From: an uncultured Bacilli bacterium
Lineage (GTDB): Bacteria > Bacillota_I > Bacilli_A > ML615J-28 > CAG-313
Direction: 5' to 3'
Length of the DNA stretch: 54,749 nt
Assembly: GCA_934140285.1 (NCBI GenBank)
Contig: CAKPBI010000012.1
Coordinates: forward strand, 1 to 54,749
The position numbers were made by a program, and so were the translations under genes. Below the pieces are notes generated by a model. That model was not told where the DNA came from, made no database searches, and worked only from the letters and a program-made list of their open reading frames with translations. Of the stretch, positions 32,182 through 40,525 are shown in pieces; the first letter of the stretch is position 1; every line of letters starts with the position of its first letter.

Positions 32182-32392
32182 TCAACTGTTTAAAGGTGTT
32201 GATTTACCTATATCAAGTGTTGAAATCATCTTCATTTCTTCAATTGCCAGTTCAAAGTCTTGTTTTAATCTTAAGACATTAGCTCTATTATGGTAATTTA
32301 AGACCTTTTCGTTATCGATTTAGGTTAGTACTGCTCGTTCTCCTTCTTCAACATTTAAGTTTCCCACACATTTTACATCTTATGTTTGCTAT
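32182..32392 (-). pseudogene. Broken 5' copy of a zinc-ribbon/TIR-type gene
   Basis: The minus strand of this stretch matches the first part of the intact gene just upstream (32418-34628), at both DNA and protein level. The start codon is ATA, a one-base frameshift follows Cys-Lys-Met-Cys-Gly, about ten codons with the second cysteine pair are deleted, and a TAA interrupts before Asp-Asn-Glu-Lys. The matching part continues through Asn-Arg-Ala-Asn-x-Leu-Arg-Leu-Lys-Gln-Asp-Phe-Glu and then diverges into another ending (Met-Lys-Met-Ile-Ser-Thr-Leu-Asp) before TGA. The AGGAG ribosome binding site is also decayed. The different ending means it derives from a paralogue and is not a simple duplication of the neighbour. 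Confidence 0.85.
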
Positions 32393-32417
32393 GTTATTCT
32401 ACTCTAAATTTTAATGT

Positions 32418-34628
32418 TTATTCAGATAGTTTTTTTCTTGCTTTAACAATTGTAACTATTCCTACAACGAAATTCCAAATTAACCCACCTGTAATTTTTG
32501 TACCTATATCTATGAATTGGCTACCTTCTGTAAGATCTTTTAAGGAGGAAATTAAACCTATTCCAAGTACAGCTGTAGCAACTAGCATTATTCCGTATAC
32601 AAAGTATATTTTAGTCATCATCTTCACAGAATTACCTAAAATAGCAATCACTAAAGCACTTAGAATACATAATCCAAAGACTACTAATGGATATATCACA
32701 TATATTTTTTCATCTGTAGTTTGGGCAGCATTAATGTTTTTAAATACTGGAATAAGGGTAAATACAATAAAGAAGATGAATTGTACTAAGAAACAAATAC
32801 CTAAAGATCTATTTTCTTTAAATGCTTCTTTTCTTTCGTACATATGATCTTGAATTATTGCTTTTTTACTTACACTTATTAATAATTCATTGGCATCTTT
32901 ATAGCCAGAACATTCTTGAAGTAGGGGAACAGCCAAACGATAAGCTTTTTGATTAATGTATGTTAAAGCAGTTTGATACTTAGACTCTCTGATTTGTTCA
33001 TTACATACGTTAACTTTTTCCTTAGTATCTCTAAAGAATGGAATGGTTCTAAAGATTTCTAAAGCTTCTATATATTTTCCACTATCAAAGTAGTAACAAG
33101 CCGTTTGATAGTTACGTTCATCGATAGCTACTTTGTAATCTTTAAGTAGTTGTGATGAATCTTTATAATTGATACAAAGATTAAGTTTCTTGATCGCTTC
33201 TTCATATCTTTTGTTAGAAGCAAATTCTAATGCTGCTTGATAGTATCCTTCATTTATTGCGTTAGTACAATAAGTGATTTGTTGTTTTGTATCTTTATAT
33301 GTTGGATATCTATTTAAAATGTTTATTGCTTCTTCATATGCACCACTTTCAATTAGTGGCATTGCTTTTTGATAGTTTTCTTCCATGATGTTATTTTGAA
33401 CATTTTGAACTGACATTGTTACTAATTCTTTTTCTGAATCATCACCATAAGTTAAAACTTTATTGTAGTTAATATTATTAGCAATTGATTTAGTTAATTT
33501 TAGTAAATCATCAGTAGAATTTAAATGTTCTGTAATTAATAATTTATATAAATATGCGGTACCTTCTTCAGGATTTTGATTTAGCACTTCTTCAAGTAGA
33601 GAATCAGCTTTTTGGAAATCATTATCCGCAATTAAGATTTTAGCTCTTTTTAAAAGTCCATCGTATGATTGTGTAGTATTCTCAGTTGGTTTTGTTTCTT
33701 TGACTGCACTTTTTTGATTTTCTTTTTCATTCTTGTTAAAGACTTTATCAATTCCTCTTATTAAGTCTTGGATAAATCCTATCTTATTTAGATCTTGAGC
33801 TTGTAAGCCTAACATTTCTTCTGGTAGGTCATATACTTCCATATCTCTATAACATGGGAATAAGTATTTGATTCCTGGTTTTTGATTCATTAAATATAAG
33901 AATCTACTCCATTCATTCTTTACCCATACGGCGTTAAAGTATTCTTGTTTTGTTCCTATTACAAGCATTACTTTACTTGAATTTAGGGCAGCGAAAATAT
34001 ATGGTTCATATTCTACACCTAGTTTTGATTCTAAGGTTATTCTTGAGAAGAATACTCGGTAGCCTTTTTTCGTTAATTCATCATATATTTGTTGGGCTAT
34101 TACGGAATCAACGGTTCTTTTTGAAGATGCATCGGTTTCTTTATAACATATAAAGATATCATAGGGTTCTTCTTTTTGAGATATTGCTAGGGCTTTCTTT
34201 TGAATATTAGCTATTTTATTAGCTTCTTCTTCATACACTCTTCTTGTTACTACATCACTATGTTCAATAGCTTCTTTATAATCTATATCATCAAAGATTG
34301 ATTGTAGTTGCATTCTATTGATTGTTGGTTTCTTAGTTCCATTGTAATCATCTACATAGGTTACTCCATACTTACATAGTAACATTCCAAAGTGAGCTTC
34401 TGCGTCTTTTGGGTTTTCTGCGATAATGCTTTCATATGTTAACATTGCTTTTTCAAAGTCTTGTTTTAATCTTAAAGCATTAGCTCTATTATGGAGATTT
34501 AAGATTTTTTCATTATCAATTTGTGCTGGCACTGTTTGTAAACTTCCACAGTACTCACATTCTACGGTTTGTTGCCCTGATTCAACATTTAGGTTTCCCC
34601 CGCACATTTTACATCTTACGTTTGCCAT
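32418..34628 (-). CDS. Zinc-ribbon / TIR / TPR-like protein with four C-terminal membrane helices
   Basis: A 736-residue multidomain protein. A zinc ribbon opens it (Cys6-x2-Cys9 and Cys24-x2-Cys27), then a helical segment to about 150. Residues 156-295 are a TIR domain: Tyr-Asp-Ile-Phe-Ile-Cys-Tyr-Lys, Gly-Tyr-Arg-Val-Phe-Phe-Ser-Arg, Ala-Leu-Asn-Ser-Ser-Lys and Trp235-Val-Lys-Asn-Glu239, where Glu239 aligns by pattern with the catalytic Glu of NADase TIRs such as SARM1. About 325-600 is TPR/Sel1-like with repeated Ala-x-x-Tyr and Gly-x-Tyr-x-x-Ala. Four membrane helices lie at about 609-629, 642-664, 673-698 and 711-731. It starts 23 nt after the SPFH gene and is co-transcribed. A signalling or NAD-depleting membrane effector is plausible, but function is unproven. 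Confidence 0.88.
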   Translation of the reverse strand: MANVRCKMCGGNLNVESGQQTVECEYCGSLQTVPAQIDNEKILNLHNRANALRLKQDFEKAMLTYESIIAENPKDAEAHFGMLLCKYGVTYVDDYNGTKKPTINRMQLQSIFDDIDYKEAIEHSDVVTRRVYEEEANKIANIQKKALAISQKEEPYDIFICYKETDASSKRTVDSVIAQQIYDELTKKGYRVFFSRITLESKLGVEYEPYIFAALNSSKVMLVIGTKQEYFNAVWVKNEWSRFLYLMNQKPGIKYLFPCYRDMEVYDLPEEMLGLQAQDLNKIGFIQDLIRGIDKVFNKNEKENQKSAVKETKPTENTTQSYDGLLKRAKILIADNDFQKADSLLEEVLNQNPEEGTAYLYKLLITEHLNSTDDLLKLTKSIANNINYNKVLTYGDDSEKELVTMSVQNVQNNIMEENYQKAMPLIESGAYEEAINILNRYPTYKDTKQQITYCTNAINEGYYQAALEFASNKRYEEAIKKLNLCINYKDSSQLLKDYKVAIDERNYQTACYYFDSGKYIEALEIFRTIPFFRDTKEKVNVCNEQIRESKYQTALTYINQKAYRLAVPLLQECSGYKDANELLISVSKKAIIQDHMYERKEAFKENRSLGICFLVQFIFFIVFTLIPVFKNINAAQTTDEKIYVIYPLVVFGLCILSALVIAILGNSVKMMTKIYFVYGIMLVATAVLGIGLISSLKDLTEGSQFIDIGTKITGGLIWNFVVGIVTIVKARKKLSE

Positions 34629-34651
34629 GTTATTCTCCTCTTATTAAATGG

Positions 34652-36271
34652 TTATTCAGTTGGTTTTTTTGATCCACAATTTGGACAAAAATTAGTTGTA
34701 ATGTTCTTTTGTCCACATTCACAGTTCCAACCTTCACTTGGTTTTTTGATTCCACAGTTTGGACAAAAACCAGTGGTAACTTTTGTATGACAATTTGGAC
34801 ATTCCCAAGATTGAGCTTGTGGTTGAGATTCAGGTGATAGTGATTCACGAACTGTTCCGGCTACTTCACCCATTACCCCAAGACCAACACCAAGTCCTAC
34901 CATATTATTTACAATACTGCTCGCAGCTGCAGAACCACCTGATTCATTTGATGCCATTGCTACACCAATTTGACGTTTTGTTTCTTGTTCATAGGTGTAA
35001 CCTTTCATACGCATTTCTTGAGCTTCCGCTTCGGCTTGAAGACGGTATGCTTCTGCACTAGCTTGAGCCGCAATGATTTCTTCTTGAGCTTGAGTACGAG
35101 CTTCAACAAGTTTTCTTGCTTGAGCAGCTTCCGCTTCAGCTTGACGAATTCTTTCTTGTTGAACAAGTAAGTATCTTTCCGCGTGTTGTTCTTTTAACTT
35201 TCTGAAGTTTGGATCATCATCAGGAGTTACGATTGAAGTAATAAAGAATTCTGGCATCATTAGTCCATATTCAACTAATACTTCATTAATTTTATTCTTT
35301 AAGATTTCTGATAATTCATCTAAATGTTCATCTACTTCTAGGATGTTGATGTCATTTTCACGAATTGATTTTGCGAGATTAGTTTTAACTTTATTGATGA
35401 TTAAGGCTTTAAATTTGCCGGTCATCCCCGCAATAGAAGCATCACCACTAAAGATTTCATTTTGAGTTAAACCTGTAGTTGTACCTACAACTTTAATTAG
35501 TAATCTTCTAGCATCACTAACACAAATGTTGAATTGTCCACATGCTCCAAGTTCAATATGTAAACCAGAAATTGGGTCAAACATTCTTACCTTTGAGTCT
35601 GTTCCCCATTTAATTCCAAGTTGAGTAGTTAGATTTACAAAGTATATTTCAGAATAGAAAGGATCTTTACCACCAGTTGGAATTTGATATAATTTACTAA
35701 GTAAAGGTAGTGAATCGGTTGAAAGAGTGTAACGACCCGCTTTAAAAGTGTCAAGAGCTTGACCATCTTTAAAGAATACCGCAACTTGTGATTCATGAAC
35801 AATTAGTTGTGACCCTAAGTTAAAGTTTTCAACAGGGTGTTTCCATACAAAAACATCATTAGGTCCTTCATACTTAATTACCGAAATTGAACCTTCTTCT
35901 TGCATTTTATTTTTTGTTACTTCTTTTTGTACATCAATTACAGTGTCACATAAAGGACATTCACAAGTTGTTAGATTTTTACTTACAGTTAAAGTACAAA
36001 AACAAGTTGGACAAGTAATATCAACAGTTTTACTGATACTGCCTTCACTTATTACTTTTTCATGACACACTGGACATTCTGCATTAAATCCTTTTGTTTG
36101 ATCATATACAACGATGTTACCACAGTGTTGACATCTTATTGATTTTTGTTTATCTTTCTTTACATTAATAATATTTCCACATGAACATTTAATGTTCTTT
36201 TTTGCGAATAAAGATGTTGAAGCCTTGGTGAAAGTTCCACAACAAGGACATTGAATTAGAAAATTTGCCAT
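34652..36271 (-). CDS. SPFH (band 7) domain protein with zinc ribbons at both ends
   Basis: A 539-residue protein. The N-terminal 110 residues hold six or so Cys-x2-Cys or Cys-x-Cys pairs (about three zinc ribbons); residues 130-370 are an SPFH domain of the YdjI/virion-core-like type; a heptad-rich Glu/Ala/Arg coiled coil follows to about 435; then a Gly/Ala/Ser-rich stretch; and two C-terminal zinc ribbons (Trp-Glu-Cys-Pro-Asn-Cys and Trp-Asn-Cys-Glu-Cys, each ending Phe-Cys-Pro-Asn-Cys-Gly). There is no membrane helix; such proteins oligomerise at membranes, and YdjI of Bacillus acts with a PspA homologue in membrane stress. The ATG at 36271 lies 8 nt after GGAGG; the longer frame begins at a TTG. 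It heads the SPFH-TIR operon. Confidence 0.88.
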   Translation of the reverse strand: MANFLIQCPCCGTFTKASTSLFAKKNIKCSCGNIINVKKDKQKSIRCQHCGNIVVYDQTKGFNAECPVCHEKVISEGSISKTVDITCPTCFCTLTVSKNLTTCECPLCDTVIDVQKEVTKNKMQEEGSISVIKYEGPNDVFVWKHPVENFNLGSQLIVHESQVAVFFKDGQALDTFKAGRYTLSTDSLPLLSKLYQIPTGGKDPFYSEIYFVNLTTQLGIKWGTDSKVRMFDPISGLHIELGACGQFNICVSDARRLLIKVVGTTTGLTQNEIFSGDASIAGMTGKFKALIINKVKTNLAKSIRENDINILEVDEHLDELSEILKNKINEVLVEYGLMMPEFFITSIVTPDDDPNFRKLKEQHAERYLLVQQERIRQAEAEAAQARKLVEARTQAQEEIIAAQASAEAYRLQAEAEAQEMRMKGYTYEQETKRQIGVAMASNESGGSAAASSIVNNMVGLGVGLGVMGEVAGTVRESLSPESQPQAQSWECPNCHTKVTTGFCPNCGIKKPSEGWNCECGQKNITTNFCPNCGSKKPTE

Positions 36272-36309
36272 TCTCATTTCCTCCAATTTTTTCTAAAAAC
36301 GTTTTCTTT

Positions 36310-36338
36310 ATTTTATCATATTTTCTTTTCTTTTGCAA
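36310..36338 (-). promoter_or_regulatory. Promoter of the SPFH-TIR operon
   Basis: The minus strand reads TTGCAA, a 17-nt spacer and TAAAAT with TGA before it (extended -10). No terminator lies between this promoter and the end of the TIR gene. Confidence 0.75.
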
Positions 36339-36415
36339 TTTTTTTGAAATATGGATTAAGGTAGGAAAAAATTGCAGACAAATTATGTACCTTTATTAAA
36401 GTATATGCTTAATAA

Positions 36416-36449
36416 AAAAAGATTATTTTACTCAAAAAATAATCTTTTT
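36416..36449. terminator. Terminator downstream of the helicase gene
   Basis: AAAAAGATTATTTT and AAAATAATCTTTTT form a long, nearly palindromic A/T-rich stem with a short loop. It separates helicase from SPFH-TIR transcription. Confidence 0.8.
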
Positions 36450-36509
36450 AAATCTATTTGTTTTATTCTTACAACATTATTGTTTAGTGATTTTTTCACA
36501 CCTAATAAA

Positions 36510-39164
36510 CTAACTCCATCTATTTAGTTTATGTTTTTTTACTAACCTTTTAGCATTATAACTAATATATGATTTTTGTCTACACTTTAAGATTACCATT
36601 CTTCCTTCTTCATTTCTTGTATAAACAAGATCATATTTTCCCATAAGTTTTGATAGATATCTTTTAAATATTTCAGCTGTCTCTTTGTTTTTTCCAATTA
36701 TTGAAGGGCATGCGAAAGAGTATATATAGTTATATTTATTGAAAAGATTCTTTCTAATAATAACATATCTAGGATTATCAATGGGGTTTAAGAATTCGGT
36801 AATAGCCGTATTAAATAGATTTTGTTCAAATAGCGTAGCATTATTTAATGAAACATTAATGTATATTCCTTCTTTTTCACCATTTACTTTTAATGAACAT
36901 GGGGATTCAATAAGGTTTACATCTTTTAAGGTTTTTAAGATGCATTTAGCAAAGGTCTTAATTTGATTTGTTGGGTTTAAGTTAGCAAGTAACTTTCTTA
37001 ATACAAAAATCAAACCAACTCCCGTTATAATCAAAGTAATTACTATGGTTGTCATCACAAGAATTCCTAAACTTGATTCCATAGCAACTCTTGTGATAGC
37101 CATACATAAGGCGTTAATTATAATTGCTTCGATGGTTATGATTAATAAGGCATAAGCCATATTAATAAAAGTGAATACAGGAATTTTTCTAGTTTTAGGC
37201 ACTTCCGAACTAATGCCAACTTTTGATGTTTTTTCTAAAGAAGCTTGCCATCTTTCTTTTACTAGTATACGATTTTTAGATAATGCTAAAGTATTTTGGT
37301 TAATTTTTTCTATTCCCTTTTGATCATATGGTGGTTTAATGGTAGTTATTCTTTCGATTCCACTTTCTATCATATTAGTATCATAACTTGGTCCAACAAA
37401 ACAATCAAATCTTCGTTCTAAGGTTTGATAATCAACAGATTGAATAGTGTTATTATCACGATTAACATACCTTAATAATTTATTTGGGCCTTTTTCTTCA
37501 AACATATAGTCAGGTTCAATGGTAACTAAATGCCAAATGTTGGAAACTTTATCAGGATGGTTCTTATCAATTCTTATGGCACGTCCTCGCATTTGGTTTG
37601 ATAGCATAAAACTACCAATGAAACTAGCGAGGATTAAGGAGTTGATACATGGGGAATCCCAACCTTCACCAAGGAGAGATTTGGTACCAATTAAAATATT
37701 AATAAAGCCATCTTCAAATAATTTAGAGACAATTCTAACTTTATCTTTATTTGTACCCTTAAAATTAACGGTTGAATATGTTGTATTATCAATTGTTTTT
37801 GTAGTAAAGGTATAACTTTCTTTGAGTTTTTCTAGTAAAGAGTTAGGTAGAACAACCAAATTACCAGATAAGATTCCCATATTAATAGATGTTGATTTTC
37901 TAATTTTTTCAAAAATACTTACTACACTTACATTATTAATTGAATCATTTGTACCTACTTTATTAAGAGATTCTTTTTTGATGTAGTCAGTTAGAATTAA
38001 CATTCGAAGGTCGGCACCAAGAGATGAGTATTCACTTTCAACTATTTTTAAAATACTATCCATCTTACCAAGAGAACTAATTAAGTTTCTTTTTAATTTT
38101 TCATCTAATTCTAATGATACTTTATTTTTTTCATAAACTTGATTTTCTTTTAAAATTTTAATTAATTCTTCTTTTTGAATTTTTTTAATTAAATCAGAAT
38201 CAATTAAAAACTGAAGAGCGGTTTCAGCATAACTTAAGGTAAGTAGTGGAAGATATGTTACATTAGTTAGGGCTTTAATCAGTTTAGAATCAAGTTCAAA
38301 TTCATAATAGTTAAATAAAATTAATAAAGCAATGTAGTCTTTTACGTTAGTATAAATATCGGTTAACATACTTTTATAGTTAGTATTGATGCTTTCATAT
38401 AAAACATTAATCCAAGAAAGATTTTTAATTTCATTTAATGCATGATAGGAGTTTTCTTTATATTCTTTAAAAATTTTAGTTTCATCGCTTGTTGGATAAT
38501 TAAATATTACATAATCTTGATGAGGTGAAAGAGTTCCTTGTTTGACTAACTCAGGAACAAAAATTTCTTCATCAATTTCGCCACAAACACTGATGTAGCG
38601 TTGCCACTCGGTTGTTTTCGCATCATATGGGGGAGTCGCGGTTAATGATATAATTTTAACATCTTTATCTAAAGCACTAATAAATTTTTCTAAGGCTTTT
38701 TGCCATTCATTTTGTAAGTGGTGAGCTTCATCTAGACAGATAGTTTTAATATTGTTTTGTCGCATTATTTTAAACAAATCAATAGATGAATAATCAACAA
38801 TTTCATCTTCGGTGGCGACTTCAACTTTATTGATGGCAGAGTATAAGGCTTGATAAGTAATTGAATTAATAAAAACTATTTTATTTAAATCATAGTTTAC
38901 ATATTCACTAATATCAACATTATCTGGTAAAAAAGATTCTTTAAATCTTTCGCCCCATTGTTCTTTGATGGTGGTAGTAGGAGATAGAATGATACAAGGA
39001 TTACCAAGACGCCTTATTAACTCTAAACCAAGAATGGTCTTACCACTACCAGGAGCAGCAACAATGTTAATTTTACCATCAACAAGATAGGTATCAGCAG
39101 CATCTAAGATTCTTTGTTGATAACTTCTAAAGGTTCCTTTAAAACGAATATTATCTAGATTCAT
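36510..39164 (-). CDS. Superfamily 2 DEAH-type helicase with two membrane helices
   Basis: An 884-residue protein. Numbering from the upstream GTG (three residues earlier), the helicase core shows Walker A Ala-Pro-Gly-Ser-Gly-Lys45-Thr, motif Ia, Asp148-Glu-Ala-His151, motif III Ser-Leu-Thr-Ala-Thr-Pro-Pro, and C-terminal motifs Gly-Glu-Gly-Trp-Asp-Ser-Pro and Gln-Met-Arg-Gly-Arg-Ala-Ile-Arg (motif VI), so it should hydrolyse ATP on nucleic acid. An insertion of about 200 helical residues separates the lobes. After the core come two strong membrane helices (about 668-692 and 700-725) and a 150-residue C-terminal domain I cannot assign. A membrane-bound SF2 helicase is unusual. It is transcribed alone. 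Confidence 0.85.
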   Translation of the reverse strand: MNLDNIRFKGTFRSYQQRILDAADTYLVDGKINIVAAPGSGKTILGLELIRRLGNPCIILSPTTTIKEQWGERFKESFLPDNVDISEYVNYDLNKIVFINSITYQALYSAINKVEVATEDEIVDYSSIDLFKIMRQNNIKTICLDEAHHLQNEWQKALEKFISALDKDVKIISLTATPPYDAKTTEWQRYISVCGEIDEEIFVPELVKQGTLSPHQDYVIFNYPTSDETKIFKEYKENSYHALNEIKNLSWINVLYESINTNYKSMLTDIYTNVKDYIALLILFNYYEFELDSKLIKALTNVTYLPLLTLSYAETALQFLIDSDLIKKIQKEELIKILKENQVYEKNKVSLELDEKLKRNLISSLGKMDSILKIVESEYSSLGADLRMLILTDYIKKESLNKVGTNDSINNVSVVSIFEKIRKSTSINMGILSGNLVVLPNSLLEKLKESYTFTTKTIDNTTYSTVNFKGTNKDKVRIVSKLFEDGFINILIGTKSLLGEGWDSPCINSLILASFIGSFMLSNQMRGRAIRIDKNHPDKVSNIWHLVTIEPDYMFEEKGPNKLLRYVNRDNNTIQSVDYQTLERRFDCFVGPSYDTNMIESGIERITTIKPPYDQKGIEKINQNTLALSKNRILVKERWQASLEKTSKVGISSEVPKTRKIPVFTFINMAYALLIITIEAIIINALCMAITRVAMESSLGILVMTTIVITLIITGVGLIFVLRKLLANLNPTNQIKTFAKCILKTLKDVNLIESPCSLKVNGEKEGIYINVSLNNATLFEQNLFNTAITEFLNPIDNPRYVIIRKNLFNKYNYIYSFACPSIIGKNKETAEIFKRYLSKLMGKYDLVYTRNEEGRMVILKCRQKSYISYNAKRLVKKHKLNRWS

Positions 39165-39189
39165 ACTCTTCACTTCACTTTCTCAAATA

Positions 39190-39219
39190 ATTATATCATT
39201 TTATGTTATTTTGTGTAAA
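39190..39219 (-). promoter_or_regulatory. Promoter of the membrane helicase gene
   Basis: The minus strand reads TTTACA, an 18-nt spacer and TATAAT with TGA before it (extended -10). Confidence 0.7.
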
Positions 39220-39248
39220 CTTTTTAAACTTATTACTTTTGTATATAA

Positions 39249-39285
39249 AAACACATTAGACTGATTACTCATATCTAATGTGTTT
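39249..39285 (-). terminator. Terminator of the CofE-like gene
   Basis: A perfect 12-bp stem (AAACACATTAGA / TCTAATGTGTTT) with a 13-nt loop is followed on the minus strand by TTTTATATAC. Confidence 0.8.
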
Positions 39286-39293
39286 ATTTTTAA

Positions 39294-40487
39294 TTATTCA
39301 TTTGTATAATTATCAAAGTAACCTTGGATTAAAATAATTGGGGTTCCTTTATCTCCTGATCCACTAGTTAAATCACATAGGGAACCAATTAGGTCTGTTA
39401 ATTGACGTGGGGTAGTTCCTTCAGATACCATTTTGCCAACTAAACTTTGTTCTTTTTCTTTGATACGCTTAGAGATGGCCATCTTTAGTTCTTCACCTTT
39501 TAATTCTTTAAAATCGTTGTCCGCAAGATATTTTAATTTTAGTTCATTGGGAGTTCCGTTTAATCCTTCTGTGTGGAATGGAGAAACCACAGGATCAGCT
39601 AATTCCCAGATTTTACCTTGAGGATCCTTGAAGGCACCATCACCATAAACCATTACTTCTACTTTTTTGTTGGTTAGTTTGTATAGTTTTTCTCTAATAT
39701 CTTCTACTAACCATAAAGCATCACGAGGGAAAAGTTTTACTTTATCTTCACTTGCTTTATTTGAACCAAGTAATCCATATAGTTCATTATATCCTGATCC
39801 ATTAACTGACGATGTTAAGATTTCATCTAAACCAAAGACTAATTTAGCATTATTTTCTTTTAAAATACGCTTAGTTCTTTTTCTAGTATGAATATCACAT
39901 ACAAGAACATTCTTAGTATAATTTAGGATGGTCTTAGGGTTATTAGAGAATATTACTTCAATATCTGTTCCTACTTCTTTTACGAGGTTGATATAATATT
40001 CCACATAATCGACACCGGTAAATTCATGAACATTATATCCAAATAATTTACGATATTCTTCATAGGTTAAAACATCTGAGTAAGGGTTAATACCTTTTTC
40101 ATCGATTTGATCCCAAGTAATTAAAGCATTACCTACTTCATCAGATGGATAATTTAGCATTAAGATTATTTTTTTAGTACCTTTAGCAATACCTTTTAAA
40201 AGGATCGCAAAACGATTTCTTGAAAGAATAGGAAATATTACTCCTATTTCTTCTCCATAAAATTTTGTCTTGATGTCTTCAGCGATTTGATCAGTTGTAG
40301 CATAGTTTCCTTGTGCCCTCGCAACTACTGATTCTGTGATTGCGACAACATCTCGGTCACGGAGTTTAATGTTTTCTTCTTCACATGCCTCCATGATGCT
40401 GTTTACAACAATCTCACTAAGATTATCTCCTTCTTTAATGATTGGACATCTTATTCCCATTGATACAGTTCCAAGTCTTCTACTCAT
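39294..40487 (-). CDS. CofE-like protein (F420-0:gamma-glutamyl ligase family)
   Basis: A 397-residue protein of the CofE domain family: Val-Ser-Met-Gly-Ile-Arg-Cys-Pro-Ile near the N terminus, Ile-x-Leu-Arg-Asp-Arg-Asp-Val-Val-Ala-Ile-Thr-Glu-Ser-Val-Val-Ala, and a late Asp-Gly-Ala-Phe-Lys-Asp-Pro. In archaea and actinobacteria CofE adds glutamates to coenzyme F420, but no other F420 gene is present here and Firmicutes generally lack F420, so this branch probably ligates something else. It lies 38 nt after the ywaF-like gene and may share its transcript. GGAAGG precedes the ATG. Confidence 0.78.
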   Translation of the reverse strand: MSRRLGTVSMGIRCPIIKEGDNLSEIVVNSIMEACEEENIKLRDRDVVAITESVVARAQGNYATTDQIAEDIKTKFYGEEIGVIFPILSRNRFAILLKGIAKGTKKIILMLNYPSDEVGNALITWDQIDEKGINPYSDVLTYEEYRKLFGYNVHEFTGVDYVEYYINLVKEVGTDIEVIFSNNPKTILNYTKNVLVCDIHTRKRTKRILKENNAKLVFGLDEILTSSVNGSGYNELYGLLGSNKASEDKVKLFPRDALWLVEDIREKLYKLTNKKVEVMVYGDGAFKDPQGKIWELADPVVSPFHTEGLNGTPNELKLKYLADNDFKELKGEELKMAISKRIKEKEQSLVGKMVSEGTTPRQLTDLIGSLCDLTSGSGDKGTPIILIQGYFDNYTNE

Positions 40488-40525
40488 ATTATACCTTCCT
40501 TATTTAATATATTTAAATTAATTAT

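Noticed and set aside
39294..40487. Calling the CofE-like gene a true F420-0 glutamyl ligase
   Set aside because: There is no other F420 gene in the window and the host group lacks F420, so only the family name is supported.
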